Positions 45,071-53,082 are shown, counted from the first letter of the stretch. The stretch: DNA of 64,000 bases from Nocardioides sp. TRM66260-LWL (GCF_020075545.1 NZ_JAIQZK010000004.1:248001-312000); one strand, 5' to 3'. The notes: a model not told the origin generated them from the letters alone. Numbers and translations: made by a program.

Positions 45071-45104
45071 GTCTGACGACACCGTGGCAGGTGCATCCGG
45101 TGCC
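45071..45104. repeat. 34-bp direct repeat, copy B (right of RHS gene)
   Basis: Matches 39122-39155 at 33 of 34 positions (C to G in the middle). The two copies enclose about 5.9 kb that contain only the RHS gene. Confidence 0.85.
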
Positions 45105-45537
45105 GTGATGGCGAAGCCGCGACGCACAGGTCGCTCCACGCCTGACAACACAGATCGCGCACAGGGGATCTGTGCGCGGGGTCGTGCGGACCGACATTCG
45201 GCACTACTGGAACCCGACAATGGTGAGGCCATGTGGCGATCGAAGCACAGGAGCGGGACACCCCTGAGCGAGACCTCCACCCGCGACAGCGCGAACAGTC
45301 GCGTCGAGCCTGAGCCCGGACGGCCGCTGTCCGGCGGATGCTCTCCACCATCTCGCGATGACTGCCGGCCGCATCGACGTCGCCGTCGTGGGCGTCCTCG
45401 ACCGGCAGCGCACCCCTTGCACGAACGTCTGCGTGCAGGCGAACAGCGCCTCGATCTCGGCAGCCCGGTCCTCGACGGACGCCGCAACTGCGACGCGCGC
45501 CCCGCGGGGCAGACCTCTGTCGCTGCTTGTCACCCAG
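45105..45537. other. Gene-poor stretch between the RHS module and the TetR gene
   Basis: No convincing gene. A minus-strand open frame at 45204-45572 overlaps the end of the TetR gene and contains the segment EDRAAEIEALFACTQTFVQG, but it resembles no family I know and has mixed codon quality. It may be a gene remnant. A 9-bp perfect hairpin (CGCGCACAG with CTGTGCGCG, 45156-45178) could terminate minus-strand transcripts coming from the TetR gene. Confidence 0.45.
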
Positions 45538-46119
45538 TCAGGCCCAGAAGGACCGCAGCATCGCGGCGGCATCTTCGAAGGTCGCGCGGAGGTCGGCGTC
45601 CGGGTCTCGGAGCCACTGGGCGTAGCCGGCGACGACGACGGCGTTGACCGAGAAGGCAGCCAGCTCGGGCAGGGGGTAGTCAGGCGGCAGATCCAGGAGG
45701 TGGCCGACGTGCTGGGCGATCAAGTGCCGCCACTCGGCGTAACGCTGTGCCGAGTGACTCTGCAGCGAGGGCTCGCGGAGGATCAGTCGCATGCGGAGTC
45801 TGTGACGCTCACGATCAGAGGCGAACTCGGCGTCGAAGCGGATGATCGCCTCGATCACCGATCGCTGCGGGTCACCGCTGGCGCCGACCTCCTCGAGGAT
45901 TCGGACGAAGTCGCCGCTCGCCCGGTCGAGCGCTCCCCACGCGATGTCGTGCTTCGAGGCGAAGTAGCGAAAGAGCGTGCGCCGGCCGATGTTCGCGTGC
46001 TGAGCGATCATCGCCATCGTGGTCTCCTCGTAGCCGAGGCGGGAGAACAGGTCGAAGGCGACGTCCTCGAGCTCGGCATGACTGGTCACGCCCAGACGAG
46101 CACCGCGGGTTCCGCTCAC
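45538..46119 (-). CDS. TetR-family regulator resembling MftR (mycofactocin regulator)
   Basis: The protein is 193 aa. The N-terminal block LGVTSHAELEDVAFDLFSRL, the HTH region ANIGRRTLFRYFASKHDIAW and the following RASGDFV segment closely resemble MftR and related TetR proteins with an acyl-CoA-like ligand domain. The C-terminal domain has RLRMRLILREPSLQSHSAQR. GTG at 46119 is seven bases from a TTAGAT -10-like element, so the transcript may be leaderless. No mycofactocin biosynthesis gene lies in the window, so it may be a paralog controlling acyl-CoA metabolism. Confidence 0.83.
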   Translation of the reverse strand: MSGTRGARLGVTSHAELEDVAFDLFSRLGYEETTMAMIAQHANIGRRTLFRYFASKHDIAWGALDRASGDFVRILEEVGASGDPQRSVIEAIIRFDAEFASDRERHRLRMRLILREPSLQSHSAQRYAEWRHLIAQHVGHLLDLPPDYPLPELAAFSVNAVVVAGYAQWLRDPDADLRATFEDAAAMLRSFWA

Positions 46120-46121
46120 GA

Positions 46122-46147
46122 CTTAAATCTAACATCGATCGGTTTAG
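46122..46147. promoter_or_regulatory. Promoter/operator region between divergent TetR genes
   Basis: On the minus strand TTAGATTTAAG (46132-46122) contains a -10-like TAGATT for the MftR-like gene. CTAA and TTAG half-sites bracket CATCGATCGGT at 46129-46147. The area is strikingly AT-rich for this genome. A related TAGATTA element occurs at 46947-46975 and near 51569. Confidence 0.45.
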
Positions 46148-46246
46148 GCCCGGCGAGATCTCGCGCCTGACGACTCGGACCGACCGGCGCGGGCTTAGTA
46201 GGGTCACCGTGGGCCCGCCCCGGCGCCCGTCGAAACGAGGATCACG

Positions 46247-46909
46247 ATGGCCCGACCCAGCAAGCCCCTCATCAGCCGCGAGGCGACGATCGCCGCCGCG
46301 CTCAAGATCATCGACGAGGACGGCCTGGATGCCCTGAGCCTCCCTCGCCTGGCCCGCGAGCTGAACGTGCGAGCCCCCTCGCTCTATCACCACTTCACCG
46401 ACAAGTCGGAGATCCTCGCCGACGTCTCTCGAGCGATCGTCGCGGGCACCACCCTGCCTCGAAAGAAGAAAGACGGCGACTGGGCCGAGTGGTTCACCCA
46501 GTTGACGCTCAACTTCCGATCGGCGGTCCTGAAGCACCGGAACGCCGCACCGATCCTGCTCCAGTTCATGCCGCGCGAGATGATGACCGACCTGTACGAG
46601 GAGGCCGCCACCGTCCTGGCCGAGTGCGAGGTGCCGGCTCACCTCCACGTCCAGATCCTCGACGGCCTCGAGAAGCTCGCCATCGGCGCGACGATCGCCG
46701 AGGCGATGAAGCCACCGAACCGCAACCGCGTGGGCTATGAGCACGTCGACGCCGAGGCGCATCCGACCCTCACGGCCGCCGTAAGGGCCAACCAGCTCAA
46801 TCCCCGCCAGATCTTCGAGCACACAGTGCGTTGCTACCTGCTCGGCATGGCGCACTTCGGGAGCCTCGATCACCCGAACACCAGCAGCATCCCGACGCCG
46901 ATCACATGA
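46247..46909 (+). CDS. TetR-family transcriptional regulator
   Basis: A 220-residue regulator with a clear TetR helix-turn-helix (GLDALSLPRLARELNVRAPS followed by LYHHFTDKSEIL). The C-terminal ligand domain contains HRNAAPILLQFMPREMMTDL and HLHVQILDGLEKLAIGAT. It is directly upstream of an acyl-CoA dehydrogenase gene with a 29-bp inverted repeat between them, so it probably represses that gene. The coding sequence is less GC-extreme than its neighbours. Confidence 0.85.
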   Translation: MARPSKPLISREATIAAALKIIDEDGLDALSLPRLARELNVRAPSLYHHFTDKSEILADVSRAIVAGTTLPRKKKDGDWAEWFTQLTLNFRSAVLKHRNAAPILLQFMPREMMTDLYEEAATVLAECEVPAHLHVQILDGLEKLAIGATIAEAMKPPNRNRVGYEHVDAEAHPTLTAAVRANQLNPRQIFEHTVRCYLLGMAHFGSLDHPNTSSIPTPIT

Positions 46910-46946
46910 GCAGGCCCGACGCGGCCCTGGCGGCGCGGAGCCGACT

Positions 46947-46975
46947 CCATTAACCTATCGACAATAGATTAATGG
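46947..46975. promoter_or_regulatory. 29-bp inverted repeat operator before the acyl-CoA dehydrogenase gene
   Basis: CCATTAACCTAT (46947-46958) and ATAGATTAATGG (46964-46975) are inverted copies with one mismatch around a 5-base centre CGACA. The site ends eleven bases before the preferred start codon and covers a TAGATT -10-like element, as expected for a TetR repressor site. Confidence 0.75.
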
Positions 46976-46985
46976 AAGGATGGCC

Positions 46986-48122
46986 ATGGAGAGCGATCTC
47001 TTCGAGGAAGACCATGAGGCGTACCGCGGCGTCGTCCGCGCGTTCGTCGAGCGACACGTCGTCCCGCACCAGGACCGATGGGCCGAGGATCGCCTGATCG
47101 ACCGCGCAACCTGGCGCGCGGCCGGCGAGCAGGGTCTGCTCGGCCTCGGCGTGCCGGAGGAGCACGGCGGAGCCGGCGTGACCGACTACCGCTTCCGCAC
47201 CGTGCTGCAGTACGAGCTCGCACGGGTCGGCGCCTCAGCGCTGCAGTCCGGCTTCTCGACGAACGACGACATCGTCCTCTGCTACCTGCTCCGCCACGCG
47301 GCCCCTGAGCAGGCGAAGCGTTGGCTGCCCGGATTCGTGACCGGCGAGACCATCGGCGCGATCGCGATGACGGAGCCCGGCGCCGGGAGCGATCTGCGCG
47401 GCGTTCGCACAGCGGCCGTGCGCGAGCCGGGAGGCTGGCGACTGAACGGCTCGAAGACCTTCATCACCAGCGGCATCCTGGCCGACCTGGTGATCGTCTT
47501 CGCGACGACGGCGGACGGCTTCGGGCTCTTCGTCGTCGAGGACGGCGCGCCCGGATTCATCCGCGGGCGCAAGCTCGACAAGGTCGGCCTGCACGCGCAG
47601 GACACAGCCGAGCTCTTCTTCGACGGCGTGTGGGTGCCCGACGACCAGGTGCTCGGCGTGGTCGGACATGGCCTGGCCTACCTCAAGGAGAGCCTGCCGC
47701 TGGAGCGGCTCGGCATCGCGATCGCGGCCCAGGCCTCCGCGGAGGCCGTGCTCAGCTGGACGATCGACTACATCAAGGAGCGCACGGCCTTCGGGCGGCG
47801 CATCGCCGACCTCCAGGTGCCAGCGCACACGGTCGCACGCCTGCGGACCGCCGTCGAGGTGAGTCGGGCCTATGTCGACCGGTGCGTGCTGGAGCTCAAC
47901 GCGGGTCGCCTCACCGCCGTCGACGCGGCCAAGGCCAAGGCCTGGGCGACGCAGCTGCAGCACGACGTGATCGACGCAGGCGTCCAGCTGCACGGCGGCT
48001 ACGGCTACATGACCGAGTACCCGGTCGCCCGAGCGTTCCTCGACGCGCGAGTGCAGCGCATCTACGGCGGGACCAACGAGATCATGATGGAGATCGTGCA
48101 GAAGGACCTGCTGCGCGCCTGA
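46986..48122 (+). CDS. Acyl-CoA dehydrogenase
   Basis: A 378-residue acyl-CoA dehydrogenase of normal length. The FAD/substrate block is IGAIAMTEPGAGSDLRGV. WRLNGSKTFITSGILADLVI, TAFGRRIADLQVPAHTVARL and the C-terminal signature RIYGGTNEIMMEIVQKDLL are all present. I prefer ATG at 46986, which has GGAAGG seven bases upstream; ATG at 46980 would leave no spacing. It introduces the alpha-beta double bond in an acyl-CoA; the chain type is unknown. An operator-like palindrome precedes it and a strong bidirectional hairpin follows. Confidence 0.92.
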   Translation: MESDLFEEDHEAYRGVVRAFVERHVVPHQDRWAEDRLIDRATWRAAGEQGLLGLGVPEEHGGAGVTDYRFRTVLQYELARVGASALQSGFSTNDDIVLCYLLRHAAPEQAKRWLPGFVTGETIGAIAMTEPGAGSDLRGVRTAAVREPGGWRLNGSKTFITSGILADLVIVFATTADGFGLFVVEDGAPGFIRGRKLDKVGLHAQDTAELFFDGVWVPDDQVLGVVGHGLAYLKESLPLERLGIAIAAQASAEAVLSWTIDYIKERTAFGRRIADLQVPAHTVARLRTAVEVSRAYVDRCVLELNAGRLTAVDAAKAKAWATQLQHDVIDAGVQLHGGYGYMTEYPVARAFLDARVQRIYGGTNEIMMEIVQKDLLRA

Positions 48123-48136
48123 GACGCCGTGCGAAC

Positions 48137-48173
48137 GCGTGGGGGGCGCCGCGATCCGCGGTGCCCCCCACGC
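48137..48173. terminator. Bidirectional terminator between convergent genes
   Basis: A 17-bp stem with one mismatch (GCGTGGGGGGCGCCGCG against CGCGGTGCCCCCCACGC) and a 3-base loop lies between the acyl-CoA dehydrogenase and aldehyde dehydrogenase genes. It can serve both. Confidence 0.88.
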
Positions 48174-48196
48174 CTCGAAGGCCGGTCCTGCGGTCT

Positions 48197-49630
48197 TCAG
48201 CGCAAGTAGACCGACCGCGTCACGAGGTAGGGATCGAGGCCCTCAGGCCCGAGCTCGCGACCGAGGCCGGACGCCTTGACGCCGCCGAACGGCGCGTTGA
48301 TGTGGAGCTCGTAGTGGTTGACACCGACCGTCCCCGTGTCGATGCGTCCGGCGAGACGCAGTCCGCGCTCCTCGTCCTGTGACCACACCACGCCGCCGAG
48401 ACCGAACTCGGAGTCGTTGGCGATGGAGATCGCGTCGTCCTCGTCCTCGTACGGCAGGACGGCCAGCACAGGACCGAACACCTCCTCCTGCGCGATGCGC
48501 GCGTCGCGCTGCACGTCCACCACGACCGTGGGGCGCACGAACCAGCCGGCGCCGACGTGGCGCTCCCCGCCGACGGTGACCCGACCCTCGGTGGCGGCGA
48601 GCTCGGCGTAGGACTCGACGCGACGCTGCTGGTCCTCCGACACCAGCGGCCCGATCTCCGTCGCGGGATCGAGGGGATCGCCCACGCTCAGCGCCGCGAC
48701 CGTCTCGCTGACGGCCTCGACCACCTCGGCGTAGCGCGAGCGAGGCGCCAGGATGCGCGTCGCAGCGTGACAGGTCTGGCCGTTGTTGGGCAGCGAGATC
48801 TCCGCCAAGCGGGCTGCGACCAGGTCGAGGTCTGCGTCCTCGGCGATCAGCGAGACCGACTTCCCGCCCAGCTCAAGCGTGGCCGGTCGGAGCAGTCGCC
48901 CGGCCATCTCGCCGATCGCCCGGCCCGCGCCCGTGGACCCCGTGAACGCGACCTTGTCGACTCCGGGGTGGGCGACCAGCCTCGCACCCTCCTCGCGGCC
49001 ACCCGGCACGACGTTGACCACGCCCGCGGGCAGTCCGGCGGCGATGGCCGCGTCGGCGAAGGCGAAGGCGTCCAGACCGGTCTCCGGGGGCGGCTTGAGC
49101 ACCACGGTGCATCCGGCCGCGAGGGCCGGCGCGAGCTTCATCACCGCCAGCGCCTGCGGATAGTTCCACGGGGTGATGGCGGCGACGACACCGACGGGTC
49201 GGCGCTGGACGAGCGTGCGGCCGCCGGTGGGACTGGGCCGCAGGTCGACCTCCTCCTCCGCGGCTGCCAGATCGCCGTAGTAGCCGGCGATGGCCGACGG
49301 CGCGAGGCCGTTCACGATGCGCGACAGCCTGATCGGCATGCCGTTCTCGCGGCTGACGAGAGCAGAGGTCTCCTTGCCTGCTGCGCGCAGCGCGGCGGCG
49401 AAGGCGCGGACCATCGCGGCTCGCTCCGCGCGGGACAGCGCCGACCACGGCCCCTCGATCGCGCGTCGCGCTGCCCGGACGGCCTCGTCCACGTCCTCGG
49501 GTCCGGCCAGGCCCAGGAGGCCGAAGGCCAGGCCCGTCGAGGCCTCGCGCACAGCCGTCCGTCGACCGCTCCGCGGTGCCACCCATCGACCGTCGACGAA
49601 GAGGTCCGGGCGATCGGTCAGGTCACTCAT
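48197..49630 (-). CDS. Aldehyde dehydrogenase family protein
   Basis: A 477-residue NAD(P)-dependent aldehyde dehydrogenase. VAAITPWNYPQALAVMKLAP and VAFTGSTGAGRAIGEMAGRL are the cofactor blocks. The general base Glu is in ATLELGGKSVSLIAED, and the catalytic Cys is in PNNGQTCHAATRIL. EEVFGPVLAVLPYEDEDDAI is also present. It is the last gene of the minus-strand operon NTF2-DUF35-lipid-transfer protein-ALDH, 25 bases after the preceding gene. It would oxidise an aldehyde released in that pathway, which fits a retro-aldol cleavage step. Confidence 0.92.
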   Translation of the reverse strand: MSDLTDRPDLFVDGRWVAPRSGRRTAVREASTGLAFGLLGLAGPEDVDEAVRAARRAIEGPWSALSRAERAAMVRAFAAALRAAGKETSALVSRENGMPIRLSRIVNGLAPSAIAGYYGDLAAAEEEVDLRPSPTGGRTLVQRRPVGVVAAITPWNYPQALAVMKLAPALAAGCTVVLKPPPETGLDAFAFADAAIAAGLPAGVVNVVPGGREEGARLVAHPGVDKVAFTGSTGAGRAIGEMAGRLLRPATLELGGKSVSLIAEDADLDLVAARLAEISLPNNGQTCHAATRILAPRSRYAEVVEAVSETVAALSVGDPLDPATEIGPLVSEDQQRRVESYAELAATEGRVTVGGERHVGAGWFVRPTVVVDVQRDARIAQEEVFGPVLAVLPYEDEDDAISIANDSEFGLGGVVWSQDEERGLRLAGRIDTGTVGVNHYELHINAPFGGVKASGLGRELGPEGLDPYLVTRSVYLR

Positions 49631-49655
49631 CGAACTGCCTCTCTGCTGTGCGGGC

Positions 49656-50843
49656 TCACAGGGCCCGCTCGGATCCGAAGAGCACGGAGCTCACCAGCGG
49701 AGCCATGGGGCCGCCGATCGAGAGCGACGTGTCGACGCCCCCGGCCCGCACCTGGTTGAGGGCGGTCCCCCGCACCTGACGGACGGCCTCGACGGCGAGG
49801 TTCATGCCGTTGACGAAGCAGTCCGCGATGTTGCCGCCCGCGGTGTTGACCGGCATCGAGCCGCTGCCGACGGTGAGGTTCTCGACCGTCAGCACCGAGC
49901 CGGCCTCCGGACCCGGCGGGCACAGGCCGTGGTCGATGAGCGAGGCGACGGCAGGGCCGCTGAAGTTCTCGTAGACCTGGACGACCTCGACCTCCGAGGG
50001 CGCCATGGTCGCCTGCTGCCAGAGCCGCTGCGCCACGCCTCGGCCAGCGCCGAGACCGGCGAACCCCGCGGTCGCGTAGGCCTCGTCGTTCTCGGAGAGG
50101 GCCGAGTAGCCACCGGGTGCGCCCTGCGCACCAGCGAGGACGACGGCAGGCGGCTGCCTCAGGTCGCGGGCACGCTCGGTCGCGGTGAGGATCAGGACCG
50201 CCGCGCCGTCGTTCTCCCGTGAGCAGTCGAAAAGGTGGAACGGCTCGACGATCAACGGCGACTCGTCGTATGCCTCCGCGGTCAGCGGTCGCCCGTAGCC
50301 GGCTGCCCTCGGGACGTTCTGCGCATGCGCGTAGGACGCGAGGACCAGGCTGCGCAGAGCCGAACGGGGCACGCCGTCGCTCTCCAGCATCCGCTGGGTT
50401 CGAAGTGCGCAGACCTGCGCCGGCGTCGCCACGCCATGGGCGAGGTAGTGATGGTCGAAGTAGTACTTCGCGTAGCCCAGGCGCCCGGTGTCGGCCTGGG
50501 TCATCCCCCGCACCACGGCGACGCACTCGGCCTGTCCCGTGGCGATCGCGGCTGCAGCCGCGACCACGGCGGCCGAGGATCCACCGCCGCCACCGCCCCA
50601 CACCATCGACGACCAGCGAAGCTCGTCGATGCCCAGCTCCGCGCCGAGGACCGGACCGGAGTGGTCGCCACCGGCGTAGGAGGTGAAGCCATCGAGCTCG
50701 CGAGGCGAGATGCCCGCGTCGGCGCAGGCCTCGAGGATCGCCTCGAGGACGAGCGCGCGCTCTCCCGAGGGCGAGCCTCCCCGTGGGTGCAGGACCTCCC
50801 CGACGCCGACGACCGTGGCGGCCCCGCGCAGGCCACCGCTCAC
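49656..50843 (-). CDS. Thiolase-fold lipid-transfer protein (Ltp/SCP-x type, possible retro-aldolase)
   Basis: The 395-residue protein has the thiolase fold of actinobacterial lipid-transfer proteins: RGAATVVGVGEVLHPRG, then GGGGGGSSAAVVAAAAAIAT, VEVVQVYENFSG and MPVNTAGGNIADCFVNG. The position where thiolases carry the nucleophilic Cys reads GGGSSAAV, so it is not a classic thiolase. Ltp2-type proteins act with a DUF35 partner to cleave beta-hydroxyacyl-CoA side chains. The coupled upstream gene here encodes exactly such a DUF35 protein. GTG at 50843 overlaps its stop (GTGA). Confidence 0.82.
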   Translation of the reverse strand: MSGGLRGAATVVGVGEVLHPRGGSPSGERALVLEAILEACADAGISPRELDGFTSYAGGDHSGPVLGAELGIDELRWSSMVWGGGGGGSSAAVVAAAAAIATGQAECVAVVRGMTQADTGRLGYAKYYFDHHYLAHGVATPAQVCALRTQRMLESDGVPRSALRSLVLASYAHAQNVPRAAGYGRPLTAEAYDESPLIVEPFHLFDCSRENDGAAVLILTATERARDLRQPPAVVLAGAQGAPGGYSALSENDEAYATAGFAGLGAGRGVAQRLWQQATMAPSEVEVVQVYENFSGPAVASLIDHGLCPPGPEAGSVLTVENLTVGSGSMPVNTAGGNIADCFVNGMNLAVEAVRQVRGTALNQVRAGGVDTSLSIGGPMAPLVSSVLFGSERAL

Positions 50844-51250
50844 GATGAGAGCCTCCAGCGAAGCAGCGACTGCGACGCCGCGGCCGGGGTGATCACATAG
50901 CCCTCCACCCGGTCTCCGATCCGGACGGAGGCATCTGCGGACAGCATCCCGAGCAGTCGGATGGGAGCGTCGTCGAGCGCGACCAGGACCGTCACGTAGG
51001 GGGCCCGCACGTCGAGCTCCGACATGACGTCCCGGTGGGTGCGGATCCAGGAGTAGACCGAGCCGCGTGGCGCCACCTCCTGCCAGAGGACCTCGTCGGA
51101 CCAGCAGGAGGCGCAGCGGACGCGGCCCGGCGTACGCCACACGTCGCAGGCGGCGCAACGCGGAAGCGCGATCACGCCTCGGGCGAGCCCGTCCCAGTAC
51201 GGCGCGTCGACGTCGTCGGCCGCTGGACCCAGGGGGTAGGTCGCGGTCAT
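50840..51250 (-). CDS. Zn-ribbon/OB-fold DUF35 protein (acyl-CoA-associated)
   Basis: A 136-residue DUF35 protein. A rubredoxin-like zinc ribbon with four cysteines (CAACDVWRTPGRVRCASC) is followed by an OB-fold domain (GSVYSWIRTH, then APYVTVLVALDDAPIRLLGM). DUF35 proteins bind and support thiolase-fold enzymes such as Ltp2 or HMG-CoA synthase-like proteins. It overlaps the NTF2-like gene by ATGA and the thiolase-fold gene by GTGA, which implies a stoichiometric complex. Confidence 0.9.
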   Translation of the reverse strand: MTATYPLGPAADDVDAPYWDGLARGVIALPRCAACDVWRTPGRVRCASCWSDEVLWQEVAPRGSVYSWIRTHRDVMSELDVRAPYVTVLVALDDAPIRLLGMLSADASVRIGDRVEGYVITPAAASQSLLRWRLSS

Positions 51251-51555
51251 CCCGGCGGCTCGATGTTCGCGAGTCGATCAGCGAGCCAACGTCCCTCGTG
51301 GCGCCATCCCGAACGAAGGCCGATGGAGCCGCTCTCGGTGACGTAGACGCACTCGCCGACCGCACGCTCGCCCTCGAGACGCATGTCGAGGATCCGCGCC
51401 GAGCCGACCGGCCCGCGCGGCACCTGCACGCCGGTGAAGATGCCGGGGAGCCCGGCTGGATCCATGTCGGCCAGCACGGACGCCGTGTCCCCTCGGACCA
51501 CGAGGTCGACGTGGCGCCGATAGACGGCCTCGAACTCGGCGAGACGATCGGTCAC
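51247..51555 (-). CDS. NTF2-like (SnoaL/ketosteroid-isomerase-like) small protein
   Basis: A 102-residue protein with an NTF2-like cone fold pattern (EFEAVYRRHVDLVVRGDTAS, then LEGERAVGECVYVTESG and SGWRHEGRWLADRLA). Such small proteins may be hydratases, isomerases or ligand-binding subunits. GTG at 51555 has AGGAG six bases upstream. It is the first gene of the four-gene operon, and a CTAATGTCATTAG palindrome lies 13 bases before it. Confidence 0.72.
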   Translation of the reverse strand: MTDRLAEFEAVYRRHVDLVVRGDTASVLADMDPAGLPGIFTGVQVPRGPVGSARILDMRLEGERAVGECVYVTESGSIGLRSGWRHEGRWLADRLANIEPPG

Positions 51556-51568
51556 AGCCGCTCCTTTC

Positions 51569-51581
51569 CTAATGTCATTAG
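51569..51581. promoter_or_regulatory. CTAATGTCATTAG palindrome upstream of the NTF2-DUF35-Ltp-ALDH operon
   Basis: A perfect 13-bp palindrome (CTAATG-T-CATTAG) in an AT-rich patch. On the minus strand GATAAT directly precedes it as a likely -10. The plus strand reads TTAGATTA right after it, like the operator at 46947-46975. Probably a repressor site. Confidence 0.6.
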
Positions 51582-51621
51582 ATTATCAGAGGCGCACGGC
51601 CCTCAGGGGCCACCACTCGCG

Positions 51622-53082
51622 TCAGACGAGCTCGAAGCGGGAGCCACCGGAGACCATGACGCTGGCCCCTTCGGCAGCGGTGACCGTCAGGTGGTCGATC
51701 ACGGCACGGGAGTCGCTCGCGGCCAGCACTCGGGCACCATCGCCGGTGCGGATCGACGCCATGGCGCGGTCAGGCTCCCCCTCGCGGTCGTAGCGCACCG
51801 TCCATGCCTCGAGAGTTCCGACGCCCTCGTGATCCAGTCGGATGGGAATGGGTCGGACGTCCGGCTCCAGGCGGTGCCGCGCGAAGGGCCCGGTCGGCCG
51901 CGGGCCGTAGACCCCCACGGCATGCTTGGTCAGGTATCCGCTGTTGGCCGTCACGAGCCCCGGGAGGCCGGTCTCGCGAACCGCGTCGAGCATCGAGGCG
52001 ATGGCGTGAGTCGAGTAGTTGTTCCAGGGACCTCCCGCGAAGGTCAGCCCCCCGGTGACCGTGAGCGATCGCGCCGGATCGTCGTCCGCGAGCCCGACCT
52101 CCTGGGCGGCCACCTGCACGGCCGACGGGAAGCAGGAGTAGAGATCCACCGGGCCCAGGTCCTCGACCCTCAAGCCGGCGTGGATCAGGGCCGCCGCGGC
52201 CGCCGCGCGGATCGCGCGCGAGCGGTGGAGGTCGGGTCGCGCGGCGATGGCTGCGGCGTCGGCCGCCTCCGCCCCCGAGGCGAGGAAGACCCACCGATCG
52301 CGGGGGACTCCCCACCGCTCGGCGGCTGCAGCGGAGCAGACGATGACCGCGGCGGACTGCTCGACGGAGTTGTTCGAGTTCATCAGCTTCGGATACGGCG
52401 AGGAGATCATCCGGTTGGACGCCGAGGGTGTCGCGATCTGCTCGGCCGAGTGGGCCCGCGGCGTCCACGCATGCGGGTTCTTCTCCGCGACCTCGCTGAA
52501 GCGTGCCCAGAGCCGGGAGATGCGATCCAGGTGCGCCTCGGGCGTTCGGCCGGCCGCGATCCGCAGCGCGCTTTCGAACAGCGGATAGACGTGGGCCGGT
52601 CGGTCGAGTCCTGCGGCCACCTCGCTCGGGTGCCGCATCGGCACGTCCGGGTGCCATGCGGTCGGCTCAAGGGCCTCGTCCTGCACCGTCCACTCCGGAC
52701 GGCGACCCTCCCGCTTGAGCCTCATGCGGGTCCGCCACGCCTCGGCTCCTCCGACGACCACGACGTCGCAGCGTCCGGCCGCGATGTCCTCCGCAGCCTC
52801 GTTGACCAGGGCTTGCGGGTACGAGCCGCCGTTGCCCGTGTAGACGGTGTGCCGGACGGCCGCGCCGAGCCGCTCGCCGACCAGCAGCCCGGGATCGCGG
52901 TAGCGCCAGCTCAGCATCCCGACGATCCGCACCGAGTCGATCGCGCGCGTCAGCGAGGGCGCCTCGGCGTCGGACGCGGCGGCACGCACCGCCTCGACGA
53001 TGAGATCGACGGGCTCCACCGGGTCTTCACGTCGGTTCAGCTGGCCGCCACCCACCAGCACCGGGGTGCGGGGGTCGATCAT
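51622..53082 (-). CDS. Acetyl-CoA acetyltransferase-like thiolase-superfamily protein
   Basis: The 486-residue protein starts IDPRTPVLVGGGQLNRRE, continues with GNGGSYPQALVNEAAEDIAA and YPKLMNSNNSVEQSAAVIVC, and ends with a C-terminal extra domain (TLEAWTVRYDREGEPDRAMA). The place of the thiolase nucleophile reads NGGSYPQ rather than a cysteine, so the standard thiolysis mechanism is doubtful. ATG at 53082 overlaps the reductase stop (ATGA). It is the last gene of the mce-linked operon and probably acts on the imported substrate as its CoA ester. Confidence 0.83.
   Translation of the reverse strand: MIDPRTPVLVGGGQLNRREDPVEPVDLIVEAVRAAASDAEAPSLTRAIDSVRIVGMLSWRYRDPGLLVGERLGAAVRHTVYTGNGGSYPQALVNEAAEDIAAGRCDVVVVGGAEAWRTRMRLKREGRRPEWTVQDEALEPTAWHPDVPMRHPSEVAAGLDRPAHVYPLFESALRIAAGRTPEAHLDRISRLWARFSEVAEKNPHAWTPRAHSAEQIATPSASNRMISSPYPKLMNSNNSVEQSAAVIVCSAAAAERWGVPRDRWVFLASGAEAADAAAIAARPDLHRSRAIRAAAAAALIHAGLRVEDLGPVDLYSCFPSAVQVAAQEVGLADDDPARSLTVTGGLTFAGGPWNNYSTHAIASMLDAVRETGLPGLVTANSGYLTKHAVGVYGPRPTGPFARHRLEPDVRPIPIRLDHEGVGTLEAWTVRYDREGEPDRAMASIRTGDGARVLAASDSRAVIDHLTVTAAEGASVMVSGGSRFELV

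Noticed and set aside
42196-45108. Plus-strand open frame of 970 codons opposite the RHS gene
   Set aside because: Antisense to clear RHS coding sequence; composition biased to Arg, Gly and Ala with no domain.
45204-45572. Minus-strand 122-codon frame after the TetR gene
   Set aside because: It overlaps the TetR gene end, has uneven codon quality and matches no family. Kept only as a possible remnant in the gap entry.
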